Shown: positions 1 to 8,761, counted from the first letter of the stretch. The stretch: DNA of 15,111 nt from an uncultured beta proteobacterium (GCA_903938955.1 CAJAFJ010000080.1:1-15111), one strand, 5' to 3'. Program-made: numbers and translations. The notes: a model not told the origin generated them from the sequence alone.

Positions 1-1
1 G

Positions 2-892
2 GAAGGCGTGTTTGAACTGCGCGACCTGGAGCTGTGCTCGCGCCTGGACCTGTGGCATGCCGTGCATTGCGACGAGCAGATTGACATGCTCGCCACGCAC
101 AAAACCAATGTGCCGCACCGGGTGTTTCTGAAGATGAACACCGGCATGAACCGCCTCGGCTTCACGCCGCAGCGTTACCGCTCGGCCTGGACGCGCCTGA
201 ACGCCCTGCCCCAGGTGGATGAAATATCGCTGATGACCCACTTCAGCGACGCCGACGGCGCGCGCGGCGTGGCGGCGCAAATGGCCACCTTTGCCGAAGT
301 CACGCGCGATTTACCGGGCGAGCGCTCGTTAAGCAACAGCGCCGCCACCCTGCGCCACAACATCACCGCGCAAGAGGCCAGCGAGCAACCCGACACCCGG
401 GTCGCCTCGGACTGGGTGCGCCCCGGCATTGCCATGTATGGCAGTGCACCGGACTTTCCCGATCACAGCGCGGCTGACTGGGGCTTGCTGCCCGGCATGA
501 CCCTGGCCAGCAAAATCATTGCGATTCAAGAATTGGCCCCCGGCGACACCGTCGGCTACGGCTCCACGTTCACCACCGACCAGCCCATGCGCATGGGCGT
601 GGTGGCCTGCGGTTATGCCGACGGTTATCCGCGTGCCTGCCCGACCGGCACCCCGGTGCTGGTCAATGGCGTGCGCACCCGCACCGTCGGTCGCGTGAGC
701 ATGGACATGCTGACGGTCGACCTCACGCCGGTGCCCAACGCCCGCTTTGGCAGCGAGGTCACGCTGTGGGGCCGCGCCCTGCACGGCGCGGTGCTGAGCA
801 TTGACGAGGTGGCCCGCTGGGGCGGCACCGTCGGCTACGAGTTGATGTGCGGCCTGGCGCCGCGCGTGCCGGTGGTGACGGAGTCCGATTAA
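2..892 (+). CDS. alr: Alanine racemase, 5'-truncated by window edge
   Basis: Pyridoxal-phosphate enzyme that interconverts L- and D-alanine, supplying D-alanine for peptidoglycan in the cytoplasm. The reading frame is open from base 2, so the true start lies upstream; about 296 residues are present of a usual 360-380. The missing N-terminus would hold the PLP-binding lysine. Visible family motifs are [11 protein letters not shown] (end of the barrel-domain segment), VGYGSTFT carrying the second catalytic tyrosine, [12 protein letters not shown], and the C-terminal [16 protein letters not shown]. The GTG at position 8 can look like a start but falls inside the conserved barrel domain. The stop (890-892) shares its last A with the ATG of the next gene, suggesting cotranscription. 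Family assignment is firm. Whether it is the biosynthetic (alr) or catabolic (dadX) paralogue cannot be settled here; no D-amino acid dehydrogenase gene is adjacent. Confidence 0.95.
   Translation, partial: EGVFELRDLELCSRLDLWHAVHCDEQIDMLATHKTNVPHRVFLKMNTGMNRLGFTPQRYRSAWTRLNALPQVDEISLMTHFSDADGARGVAAQMATFAEVTRDLPGERSLSNSAATLRHNITAQEASEQPDTRVASDWVRPGIAMYGSAPDFPDHSAADWGLLPGMTLASKIIAIQELAPGDTVGYGSTFTTDQPMRMGVVACGYADGYPRACPTGTPVLVNGVRTRTVGRVSMDMLTVDLTPVPNARFGSEVTLWGRALHGAVLSIDEVARWGGTVGYELMCGLAPRVPVVTESD
880..883 (+). promoter_or_regulatory. Ribosome binding site for the HD-GYP-like gene
   Basis: GGAG lies 8 nt before the ATG at 892, inside the last codons of alr. It supports the start at 892 over an in-frame GTG at 847, which would give an unrelated 15-residue extension reading through the end of alr. 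Confidence 0.6.
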
Positions 893-2103
893 TGCGCTAC
901 GCCCCCCTGCCTCTGGATTTGATTCCACTGGGGCAAATTCTGCCGGTCGATGTCTGGACCGCCAATGGCCTGTTGCTGCTGCGCCGAGGGCAAACCATCG
1001 CTTCGGAGCGCGACAAGGACATGCTGCGCGCACGCCACGCGGTCATCACCGACTTCGAGGCGGAAGCCTGGCAAAAAAGCTATGAGCGCATGATCAGCAA
1101 GATGCTGGAGGATGGCGTTCCCCTGGCGCGCATCGCCAAGGCCAGCATGCCCAGCGAGATTCTGGAAACCGATTACCGGGTGGGGCGGGAAGTGCACGGC
1201 GGCTGGCTGGATTTGCAGGACATGCTGCTCGGCTTGCTGTACCAGGGCGCCGACGCCCACCACCCCCAGATGCGTCTGGAAGGGGTCGAGCGCCGAGCGC
1301 TTGAACTGCTGAACAAAGATCCAGAAGAATGCCTTTTTGTCCTGTTTCAGGCGTTGGCGGATGTGACGCTGGGCTACAGCGCCACCCACGCCTTGCTAGC
1401 GGCCGTTGTGTGCGAGCTGACGACCGAGAAGCTGGGCATGGACCTCAAAACCCGACGCGTCCTGTTCCGCGCCGCCCTGACCATGAACATCGGCATGGCC
1501 CGGGCCCAAGGCACGCTGGCGCGCCAGAGCGAAGCGCCCAGCGCAGACCAGCGTCAACTGATCAAAAACCACCCGCCCCTGGGCTACGAGATTTTGCAGG
1601 GCTTTGGCATCACCGACGAAGACCAGCTCGACATCGTGCACTGGCACCATGACCCGGACGAGTCCAACGGCCTGGCACGCAACCTGGGCCCGCGGCGCAT
1701 TTTGCGCATGGCCGACAGCTTTGTCGCCAAACTGGCCCCGCGCAAAACCCGGCTCGCCATGTCCCCGCTCGGGGCAGTCAAGGCTCTGTTGGCCGGGGCC
1801 GCGGCAGACAGCGAAAAATTTGGCTCGGCCATGGCCACCGCGGTCGGCTTTTACCCGCCCGGCACCTACGTGCAACTGGTCAACGGCGAACAGGCCGTCG
1901 TCATTGCCCGCGGCGTGCGCGCCAACCACCCGCAGGTGGCGAGCCTGGTCAACGCGGCGGGCCTCCCGTTCAGCAAGTACATCTACCACGACACCAGCGA
2001 CCCGTCGTATGCCGTTCGTGCGCCGCTCAACGCGGAAAAAATCAAGGTTAAAGTCAGCCTGGAGAAGGTCGCCAGGATGCGAGCTGAACGGTACTCACCC
2101 TAA
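892..2103 (+). CDS. Degenerate HD-GYP-like domain protein (probably not a catalytic phosphodiesterase)
   Basis: Cytoplasmic protein of 403 residues with no signal peptide or membrane segment. Residues about 160-345 follow the layout of an HD-GYP cyclic-di-GMP phosphodiesterase: H166 early in the domain, a helix ending at ALTMNIGM, KNHPPLGYEIL (H227), IVHWHHDPDES (H250, H252, H253), the helix RILRMADSF (D275), and a C-terminal GTYVQLVNGEQAVV segment usual in this family. The metal-binding HD pair is replaced by M198-N199, and the GYP loop is absent (ESNGLA follows the histidines). Loss of both suggests no or altered hydrolysis, perhaps a binding or scaffold role; this is inference. The N-terminal 150 residues I do not recognise. 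The start at 892 is backed by GGAG. The gene overlaps alr by 1 bp and is followed after 23 bp by a chemotaxis receptor gene, so a signalling role is plausible. Confidence 0.75.
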   Translation: MRYAPLPLDLIPLGQILPVDVWTANGLLLLRRGQTIASERDKDMLRARHAVITDFEAEAWQKSYERMISKMLEDGVPLARIAKASMPSEILETDYRVGREVHGGWLDLQDMLLGLLYQGADAHHPQMRLEGVERRALELLNKDPEECLFVLFQALADVTLGYSATHALLAAVVCELTTEKLGMDLKTRRVLFRAALTMNIGMARAQGTLARQSEAPSADQRQLIKNHPPLGYEILQGFGITDEDQLDIVHWHHDPDESNGLARNLGPRRILRMADSFVAKLAPRKTRLAMSPLGAVKALLAGAAADSEKFGSAMATAVGFYPPGTYVQLVNGEQAVVIARGVRANHPQVASLVNAAGLPFSKYIYHDTSDPSYAVRAPLNAEKIKVKVSLEKVARMRAERYSP

Positions 2104-2112
2104 TTTGAAATC

Positions 2113-2119
2113 AAGGAAG
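2113..2119 (+). promoter_or_regulatory. Ribosome binding site for the chemotaxis receptor gene
   Basis: AAGGAAG is followed by a 7-nt spacer before the ATG at 2127 and fixes that start. The 23-bp gap to the upstream gene leaves little room for an independent promoter. Confidence 0.7.
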
Positions 2120-2126
2120 CGCTCCC

Positions 2127-3674
2127 ATGTTTAAAACCCTGAGTATCAAATCGCAAATCGTCATCGCCTTTGCCTGCCTGACGGGCGTTTTTGTCGTGAC
2201 TCTGCTGGTGGTGGGCGCCTTTTTGTCGCAGCTGACGCAGGGCGTCACGTTGATCAACCAGGACACCATCCCGCAGGTCTTGCTGGCCGACGAGATGGAC
2301 CTGAGTCGCTCCGAAGTGCAGCAGTTTCTGACCGATGTGGCGGCCACCCACGATCGCGCGGGCTACAAAGAAGCCGACGACGCAGCCAAGCGCTTTCAGG
2401 CGGGGGTGCAAAAATTCAAACAGGTGTACCAGAACGATCCGCAAAATCTCCAGCAGATCAAGGTGCTGGAATCGAACTTCAACAAGTTTTATGCCACCGG
2501 CAAGGTGATGGCCGAAGCCTATATTGCCCAAGGCTTGGAGGCCGGTAACCTGCTGATGAAGGGCACCGCCAGCGCCCCCGGTTTTGACCAGGACAGTGAA
2601 GTCATCAGTGGCGAGCTGGAAGCCTTTCGCAAGCAGCAGATTGCGCAGGCCGAAACGGTGGCGACGGGCGCCCTGGTCGATGCCGGCCGGATGAAAATCG
2701 GCATGATTGCCAGTGGCTTGGTCGCCGCGGTGCTGGCCGCCGTCTTTGGCATCATGATCATTCGCGCCATCACGGCACCGCTGGCCAAGGCCATCGACAT
2801 CACGCGCACCGTGGCCTCGGGCGACCTGGGCCAGCGCTTTGAGGTCAGCGGCAGCAATGAAACCGCGCAGCTGCTGCACTCGCTCAAAGACATGCAGCGG
2901 CAACTCATCAAGGTGGTGTCGCAAGTGCGCGAAGGCGCTGATGGCGTGGCCTCCGCCAGCATGGGCATTGAGCAAAGCGACCACGACCTGTCGACGCGCA
3001 CCGAAAGCCAGGCCGACGCGCTGGCACACACCACCGCCGCCGTGCATGACCTGAGCAACAAAATCAAACAAAACGCGCACAACGCACAAAAGGCCAATCA
3101 ACTGGCTTTGAGCGCGTCCGCCATCGCGGCCAAAGGCGGCGAAGTGGTGGCGGAAGTGGTGGAGACCATGCGCGGCATCAACGACTCATCCAACCAGATT
3201 GCCGACATCATTCAGGTGATTGACGGCATTGCTTTTCAGACCAACATTCTGGCGCTCAACGCCGCCGTTGAAGCGGCCCGGGCCGGTGAACAGGGGCGCG
3301 GCTTTGCGGTGGTGGCCAGCGAGGTGCGCTCACTGGCGGGCCGCTCGGCCGCGGCGGCGCGCGAGATCAAAACCCTGATTCAGGCCAGCGTGGAGCGGGT
3401 CGAACGCGGCACGGTGCTGGTCGACCACGCCGGCACCACCATGGCCGAGGTGGTGGGCAGCATTCGCCAGGTGACCGACCTCATGGGTGACATCAGCGTG
3501 GACAGCAACGAGCAAAGCGAAGGCGTGTCGCAACTGGGCGACGCCGTCACCCTGATGGACCGCATGACACAACAAAACGCCGAGTTGGTCGAGGAAATGG
3601 CCGCGGCGGCGGGCAGCCTCAAAGTTCAGGCCGATGAGCTGGTGCAGACGGTGGCGGTCTTCAAGTTGAACTAA
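2127..3674 (+). CDS. Methyl-accepting chemotaxis protein (transmembrane receptor)
   Basis: Inner-membrane chemoreceptor of 515 residues that passes ligand signals to CheA/CheW. It has a first membrane helix at about 10-33, a periplasmic helical sensor region at about 34-188 of the four-helix-bundle kind, a second membrane helix at about 190-213, a HAMP domain to about 265, and a long coiled-coil signalling domain. The hairpin tip is clear at residues 369-403, with FQTNILALNAAVEAARAGEQ and GRGFAVVASEVRSLA. The C-terminus is VAVFKLN, without the NWETF-type pentapeptide that tethers CheR/CheB, as in many environmental receptors. The ligand is unknown. The gene is probably cotranscribed with the HD-GYP-like gene. 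Its TAA stop overlaps the TAG stop of the convergent ATPase gene (3671-3674). Family certainty is high. Confidence 0.96.
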   Translation: MFKTLSIKSQIVIAFACLTGVFVVTLLVVGAFLSQLTQGVTLINQDTIPQVLLADEMDLSRSEVQQFLTDVAATHDRAGYKEADDAAKRFQAGVQKFKQVYQNDPQNLQQIKVLESNFNKFYATGKVMAEAYIAQGLEAGNLLMKGTASAPGFDQDSEVISGELEAFRKQQIAQAETVATGALVDAGRMKIGMIASGLVAAVLAAVFGIMIIRAITAPLAKAIDITRTVASGDLGQRFEVSGSNETAQLLHSLKDMQRQLIKVVSQVREGADGVASASMGIEQSDHDLSTRTESQADALAHTTAAVHDLSNKIKQNAHNAQKANQLALSASAIAAKGGEVVAEVVETMRGINDSSNQIADIIQVIDGIAFQTNILALNAAVEAARAGEQGRGFAVVASEVRSLAGRSAAAAREIKTLIQASVERVERGTVLVDHAGTTMAEVVGSIRQVTDLMGDISVDSNEQSEGVSQLGDAVTLMDRMTQQNAELVEEMAAAAGSLKVQADELVQTVAVFKLN

Positions 3675-3707
3675 CGCGCTGACCGGCGGCGGCTGAACTT
3701 GACCGCC
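3653..3707. repeat. Inverted repeat spanning the convergent stop codons
   Basis: Left arm GGCGGT (3653-3658) and CAAGTT (3662-3667), separated by a 3-nt bulge, pairs with AACTTG (3696-3701) and ACCGCC (3702-3707). The 28-nt loop contains both stop codons. The arms lie within the last codons of the chemotaxis gene and of the opposite ATPase gene. There is no T-run on either side, so it is not a classical intrinsic terminator, but it is the only candidate 3'-end structure here and would serve both directions. Confidence 0.45.
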
Positions 3708-6307
3708 TCGAACCAAACCACACTGAGCAGCCCCAATACCAGCGCCAGCAGCAGGTCGGCCGGCGCCAGCGCCTCAAAAAAGAACAGCTGAGCCAGCCAC
3801 GGCAGGTACATCGCCAGCGCCAATAGCCCCAGCGCCAGCCCGGCCACCACCCACAGCGTGCGGTTGGGCACGCGCAGCGAGGCCCAAAAAGAAGCGGTGC
3901 GCGAGCGGTTCGAAACAATCAGCGCCACATTGCCCATCACCAGCGTCGTAAAGGCAAACGCCCGGGCGGCGGGTTCGGTCAGCCAGCTGGCGCCCCAGGC
4001 AAAGGCACCCATCACCACCGCCAGCGCGCCCAGGCCCTGCAACAAAGCCAGCGCCAGCGTCATGCCGCCAAACAGTTGCGCGCTGGCGTCACGCGGCGGG
4101 CGCTGCATCACATCGGCCTCGGACGGCTCGTTCTCGAACACCATGGAACAGGCCGGGTCGATCACCAATTCAAGAAACGCGATGTGCAAGGGGAACAGCA
4201 CGGTCGGCCAGCCCAGCAACACCGGCAACAGCGCCATACCGGCAATCGGCACATGCACTGCCAGGATGTAGGACATGGATTTGCGCAGGTTGTCAAAAAT
4301 CTGCCGCCCCAAGCGCACCGCCCCGACGATGGAGGCGAAGTTATCGTCCAGCAGCACCAGCGACGCAGCCTCCCGCGCCACGTCGGTGCCGCGCCCGCCC
4401 ATCGCCACGCCGACGTGGGCCGCCTTCAGGGCCGGGGCGTCATTCACGCCATCGCCGGTCATGGCCACGATCTCGCCCCGGGCTTTCAGGGCCTGCACGA
4501 TGCGCAGCTTTTGCTCAGGGGCAATGCGCGCGCACACGCTGACACGGGGCATGCGCGCCTGCAGGTCGGCATCGCTCAAGGTCACCAACTCGTCCCCCGT
4601 CAACAACCATGCCGCCGAGGCGTCCGCCCCCAGCCCCACCGGGAGCTGCGCCTGCGCGGCAATGGCGTGGGCGGTGGCGGGGTAATCGCCGGTGATCATC
4701 ACCACGCGAATACCCGCGCTGTGGCATTGCGCAACGGCGTCGGGAATCTCCTGGCGCAGCGGGTCGGCCAAGCCGAGCAAACCGATGAATTCAAACTCAA
4801 AATCATGCTCGATGGCGGGCCAGGCCTCGCCCACGTAACGCGCTTGCGCCACGCCCAGCACGCGCAAGCCTTGCGCCGCCATGGCCTCCACCGCCACCCC
4901 AATGCGGACTTGCGTGGCGGCGTCCAGATGGCACAGGTCGATGATGGCCTCGGGCGCGCCTTTGGCCGCCACCACATGCGCCTCGCCGTCCACCGCTTTC
5001 CAGACGTGCGACATGGCACGCAGCGCCGGCGTCAGGCCGTATTCGCGTACCAGCGTCCAGTCGCGGTGCAGGTGCTCGGTGTCGGCCAGAAAATGCTGAC
5101 CCAGCCGGTGAAAGGCTTTTTCCATCGGGTCAAACGGGTCGGCCATGCTGGCCAGAATCGAGAATTCGACCAGCGTGTGAAAAGACTCCGGCAACTCGGT
5201 GGCCACGGCGTAGTCCATCACCAGCCGCTCACCCGCGCTCTCACCGTTCTGGTGATCGTGCGCGTACAGCTGCACCACGGTCATGCGGTTTTCGGTCAGG
5301 GTGCCGGTTTTGTCGACGCACAGCACCGTGGTTGCGCCCAGGGTTTCAATCGCCGCGATGCGCCGGGTCAGCACATGTTGTTGGGACAAACGCCAGGCGC
5401 CCAGGGCCGGCAACACCGTCAGCACCACGGTAAATTCCTGCGGCAGCAAGGCCATCGCCAGCGCAATACCGGCCAGTAGCGCGCCCCACCAGTCGCCGCG
5501 AATCAGGCCAAACGCCGCCACCATGAACACGCTGGCGGCCAGGGCGACCACCGCCAGCACCTGCACCAGCCGGGCGGTTTGTTTTTTTAACGGCGAGCGC
5601 TCGCTCACCAAGGTGTCCAGCGCGCTGCCAATGCGCCCAATCTCGCTGCGCGGGCCGGTCGCCGTGACACGGGCCGTGCCGTGGCCGCTGACCAGCAAGG
5701 TGCCTGAAAACAGGCACGACAAACCGTCCCCGCCGGGTCGGTGCGTGGCCGCAGCGGGGGTGCTGAAGAGCGCGCGGGCATCGGCCACCTTGCTCACCGG
5801 CAGCGCCTCGCCGGTCAACAGGGATTCGTCCACCTGCACATCATGGCCGGTGATCAGCTCCGCATCCGCCGCAATGCGGTCGCCTTCGGCCAGAATCAGA
5901 ATGTCGCCGCGCACCACGTCACACCCGGCAATGCGCTGCGGCGCGCCGTCGCGCAGCACCAGCGCGCGCGGACTGGTGAGGTCACGCAGGGCTTCCAACG
6001 CGCGCTCGGTCTTGCCCTCCTGGTACAAAGTCAGGGCCAGCACCACCAGCACCAGGCCAAACAACACCAGCCCCTCCTGCAAGTCCCCCAGCAGCAGATA
6101 CAGCACCCCGGCGACCAGCAGCAGCATGAACATCGGCTCGTGCAAGGTCTCCAGCACGATGGCACGCAGATTGCGCCGCGCATCGCCGGGCAAGGCATTC
6201 AGGCCCTCGTCGTGCAGGCGCTGCGCGGCCTGTGCCGCGCTCAGGCCTTGCGGATCGGTCGGCACCGCGCTGGCGTTCAGGCGGTCATCTGCCGTTTGTA
6301 AAACCAT
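3671..6307 (-). CDS. Cation-transporting P-type ATPase (P2-like, substrate uncertain)
   Basis: Inner-membrane ATP-driven cation pump of 878 residues. The P-type order is complete: N-terminal cation-ATPase domain (about 20-60), membrane pair M1-M2, actuator loop with LLTGEALPVSK (residues 163-173), M3-M4, phosphorylation site DKTGTLTEN with D332, nucleotide domain with KGAPE (449-453), hinge TGDGVNDAP (617-625), then a C-terminal membrane domain. There are no heavy-metal CXXC motifs, so a copper, zinc or cadmium P1B pump is unlikely. M4 reads ALLPQEFTVVL (P289-Q290-E291-F292) instead of the PEGLP of classical calcium pumps or PEMLP of MgtA; it resembles a less-studied branch often annotated only as cation or calcium ATPase. 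The start at 6307 is fixed by a strong AAGGAGG. The gene overlaps the end of the mgtA-like gene by 31 bp. Calcium, magnesium or another small cation is possible. Confidence 0.93.
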   Translation of the reverse strand: MVLQTADDRLNASAVPTDPQGLSAAQAAQRLHDEGLNALPGDARRNLRAIVLETLHEPMFMLLLVAGVLYLLLGDLQEGLVLFGLVLVVLALTLYQEGKTERALEALRDLTSPRALVLRDGAPQRIAGCDVVRGDILILAEGDRIAADAELITGHDVQVDESLLTGEALPVSKVADARALFSTPAAATHRPGGDGLSCLFSGTLLVSGHGTARVTATGPRSEIGRIGSALDTLVSERSPLKKQTARLVQVLAVVALAASVFMVAAFGLIRGDWWGALLAGIALAMALLPQEFTVVLTVLPALGAWRLSQQHVLTRRIAAIETLGATTVLCVDKTGTLTENRMTVVQLYAHDHQNGESAGERLVMDYAVATELPESFHTLVEFSILASMADPFDPMEKAFHRLGQHFLADTEHLHRDWTLVREYGLTPALRAMSHVWKAVDGEAHVVAAKGAPEAIIDLCHLDAATQVRIGVAVEAMAAQGLRVLGVAQARYVGEAWPAIEHDFEFEFIGLLGLADPLRQEIPDAVAQCHSAGIRVVMITGDYPATAHAIAAQAQLPVGLGADASAAWLLTGDELVTLSDADLQARMPRVSVCARIAPEQKLRIVQALKARGEIVAMTGDGVNDAPALKAAHVGVAMGGRGTDVAREAASLVLLDDNFASIVGAVRLGRQIFDNLRKSMSYILAVHVPIAGMALLPVLLGWPTVLFPLHIAFLELVIDPACSMVFENEPSEADVMQRPPRDASAQLFGGMTLALALLQGLGALAVVMGAFAWGASWLTEPAARAFAFTTLVMGNVALIVSNRSRTASFWASLRVPNRTLWVVAGLALGLLALAMYLPWLAQLFFFEALAPADLLLALVLGLLSVVWFEAVKFSRRRSAR

Positions 6308-8733
6308 TGTTTTCCTCCTTCGACCATCACCAGGTAGGCGATCAGCAAGGCGCTGAGCAAACCAAAAAATGCCAGTGGCAAGGGCGTAAACCCCAGATAA
6401 GGCGCCAAGGGCGTGAACGGCAACCCCATGGCCGTCAGCACCACGCCCACCGAGGTCACCACCAGCCAGCTGTTGGGCCGGCTGCGAAACGGGTTGCGCC
6501 GGGTGCGAATGACAAAAATCACCAGCACCTGCGAGGCCACCGACTCGACAAACCAGCCGGTGCGAAACAGCGACTCTTGCGCGTGAAACAAGTGGATCAG
6601 CAGGTAAAACGTCAGCATGTCAAACAGCGAACTGATGGGCCCGATGGTCAGCATGAAGTTGCGGATAAAGCCCATGTCCCAGCGTTTGGGCTGAGCCAGG
6701 TCGTCGGCGTCCACGTTGTCCAGCGGCAGCGTAATTTCGGACACGTCGTACAACAGGTTGTTGAGCAAAATTTGCAGCGGCAGCATCGGCAAAAAGGGCA
6801 AAAACAGGGTGGCGGCGGCCATGCTGAACATGTTGCCAAAGTTGGAGCTGGTGGCCATCATGATGTATTTCATGACGTTGCCAAAGGTGCGCCTGCCTTC
6901 CAGAATGCCCTGGTGCAGCACCATCAGGTCGCGCTCCAGCAGGATCATGTCGGCGGCCTGCTTGGCCACGTCCACCGCGCCTTCGACCGAAATGCCCACA
7001 TCGGCGGTGTGCAGCGACGGTGCGTCGTTGATGCCATCCCCCAGGTAACCCACCACCCTGCCGCGCGCCTTGAGTGCCAGAATAATGCGGTTCTTTTGCG
7101 CGGGGTTGACGCGGCAAAACAGGTTGACGCTCTCGACCCGCGCCCGCAGCGCATCGTCGTTCATGACCGCCACCTCGCTGCCGGTCAGCACGCCCTCGAT
7201 TGGCACGCCCAACTGGATGCAGACATGGCGCGTGACCCGCTCGTTGTCGCCGGTGACGATCTTGACCGCCACGCCGCTGGCGGCCATGGCCTTGAGGGCC
7301 GCACCCGCGCTGGTTTTTGGCGGGTCCAGAAAGGCGGCAAAACCGGCAAACACCAGCTCGCTTTCATCCGACACCACGGCATGCGGATGGTCAATGGCGA
7401 CATCGCGCCAGGCAATGCCCAGCACCCGAAAACCGGCTTCGCCCAGGCTGTCAAACAGCGCATTGATGCGACGGAGCGCCACGTCATCCAGCGCCACCGT
7501 ATCGCCCGTCGGGTTCTGGTAGTGCGTGCACAAGCGCAAGATGTCTTCGGGCGCGCCCTTGACCACCAGGCGCCGTGCCCCGGCGCGCTGCACCAGCACC
7601 GACACGCGGCGGCGCTCAAAGTCAAACGGCACCTCGTCGATCTTGTGCCAGTCGGACACATCAATGTCTTCGTGCGCCAGGATCGCATCGTCGAGCGGGC
7701 TCTTGAGGCCGCTTTCAAAATAGCTGTTGAGGTAGGCCAGCGCCAGCACCTGCGGGTTGTCCTGTCCGTCGGAGTCCACATGGCGCTCCAGCCGGATTTT
7801 GGCCTCGGTCAGGGTGCCGGTTTTGTCGGTGCACAGCACGTCCATCGCGCCCATGTCCTGAATCGCCGAGGGGCGTTTGACGATCACTTTCAGGTCCGCC
7901 ATGCGCAGGGCGCCGCGCGTGAGGGTGACGGACACCACCATCGGCAGCAACTCAGGCGTCAGGCCCACCGCCAGCGCCACAGCAAACAAAAACGACTCCA
8001 GCAGCGAGCGTTGCAGCGCCACATAGACCAGCAGCGTGAACAGCACCAGCAACACCGTGAGGCGCATGATGAGCATGCCAAACCGCCGGGTGCCGATCTC
8101 GAACGCCGTGGGCGGCGCCGGTTGCGCCAGACTGACCGCAATCAGCCCCAGCGCGGTGGCACTGCCGGTGCGACCCAGCAGCACGCGGGCCGAGCCGCTG
8201 ACCACCGAACTGCCCATGAAGACGGCGTTGTCTTCGTCCAGTTCCCAGGTTTCAGCCGTGGTGAATTTCTTTTCCACCGGATACGGCTCGCCCGTGAGTT
8301 GGGCCTGGTTGACGAAGAAATCCGTGGCTTCCAACACCCGGCCATCGGCGGGCACCAGGTTGCCCGCTGACAGCAACACCACATCGCCGGGCACCAACTC
8401 GGTCACGGGCAACTCGCACGGCAGGCCATCGCGCAGCACGGTGGCGGTCACAGCCACTTGCAGGGCCAGTTGCTCAGCGGCGCGACCGGCCCGGTAGGCT
8501 TGCACAAAATCCAGCGTCACGCTCATCACCACAATCAGGCCGATGATGAGGGCACCGGTCAGGTCGCCGGTCAAGGCCGAAATGCCACAGGCCGCCAGCA
8601 GCACCAGCACCAGCGGGTTTTTGAAATGGGCCAGAAACTGCAACACCACCGCGCGCTGGGTGGCGGGCTGCAGCCGGTTTGCACCGACGGTTTTCAGTCG
8701 GCTCGTGGCCTCATCGCGGGTCAGACCATTCAT
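6277..8733 (-). CDS. mgtA: Magnesium-translocating P-type ATPase, MgtA/MgtB type
   Basis: Inner-membrane pump of 818 residues, expected to import Mg2+ using ATP. Family signatures are the actuator motif LTGEPYPVEKK (146-156), M4 LTPELLPM (258-265) equivalent to PEMLP, phosphorylation site DKTGTLTE (D303), KGAPE (392-396), GDGINDAPS (565-573), the M5 segment SSNFGNMFS (629-637) with LPMLPLQILLNNLLYD, and the C-terminal GWFVESVASQVLVIFVIRTRR typical of MgtA. It is shorter than the roughly 900-residue enterobacterial proteins, mainly at the N-terminus. ATG at 8733 is preceded by AAGGAAG. The 108 bp upstream of it show no mgtL-like leader peptide that I can recognise. Its end overlaps the next pump gene by 31 bp, so the two ATPases are almost certainly cotranscribed and perhaps translationally coupled. 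Confidence 0.94.
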   Translation of the reverse strand: MNGLTRDEATSRLKTVGANRLQPATQRAVVLQFLAHFKNPLVLVLLAACGISALTGDLTGALIIGLIVVMSVTLDFVQAYRAGRAAEQLALQVAVTATVLRDGLPCELPVTELVPGDVVLLSAGNLVPADGRVLEATDFFVNQAQLTGEPYPVEKKFTTAETWELDEDNAVFMGSSVVSGSARVLLGRTGSATALGLIAVSLAQPAPPTAFEIGTRRFGMLIMRLTVLLVLFTLLVYVALQRSLLESFLFAVALAVGLTPELLPMVVSVTLTRGALRMADLKVIVKRPSAIQDMGAMDVLCTDKTGTLTEAKIRLERHVDSDGQDNPQVLALAYLNSYFESGLKSPLDDAILAHEDIDVSDWHKIDEVPFDFERRRVSVLVQRAGARRLVVKGAPEDILRLCTHYQNPTGDTVALDDVALRRINALFDSLGEAGFRVLGIAWRDVAIDHPHAVVSDESELVFAGFAAFLDPPKTSAGAALKAMAASGVAVKIVTGDNERVTRHVCIQLGVPIEGVLTGSEVAVMNDDALRARVESVNLFCRVNPAQKNRIILALKARGRVVGYLGDGINDAPSLHTADVGISVEGAVDVAKQAADMILLERDLMVLHQGILEGRRTFGNVMKYIMMATSSNFGNMFSMAAATLFLPFLPMLPLQILLNNLLYDVSEITLPLDNVDADDLAQPKRWDMGFIRNFMLTIGPISSLFDMLTFYLLIHLFHAQESLFRTGWFVESVASQVLVIFVIRTRRNPFRSRPNSWLVVTSVGVVLTAMGLPFTPLAPYLGFTPLPLAFFGLLSALLIAYLVMVEGGKQWFYKRQMTA
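6314..6320 (-). promoter_or_regulatory. Strong ribosome binding site inside the upstream ATPase gene
   Basis: On the minus strand AAGGAGG is followed by a 6-nt spacer before ATG at 6307. The same bases encode Glu-Gly-Gly-Lys near the C-terminus of the upstream magnesium ATPase, so the upstream codons also carry the translation signal of the downstream gene. Confidence 0.75.
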
Positions 8734-8740
8734 TGCAAGA

Positions 8741-8747
8741 CTTCCTT
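8741..8747 (-). promoter_or_regulatory. Ribosome binding site for mgtA
   Basis: Minus-strand AAGGAAG lies 7 nt before the ATG at 8733. A second ATG overlaps 4 bp downstream in another frame, so this spacing favours 8733 as the start. Confidence 0.6.
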
Positions 8748-8761
8748 GCCGGTCAGCTTAT

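Noticed and set aside
847..892. Upstream GTG start for the HD-GYP-like gene
   Set aside because: It would lie within alr codons and add an unrelated 15-residue peptide; the ATG at 892 has a well-placed GGAG.
4076..5479. A 467-codon open frame on the plus strand, opposite the second ATPase gene
   Set aside because: Same low-information His/Gln/Arg composition and no ribosome site; shadow of the ATPase codons.
6232..8370. A 712-codon open frame on the plus strand, opposite the mgtA-like gene
   Set aside because: His/Gln/Arg/Ala-rich product without motifs, exactly antisense to a clear P-type ATPase gene in high-GC DNA; a shadow frame.
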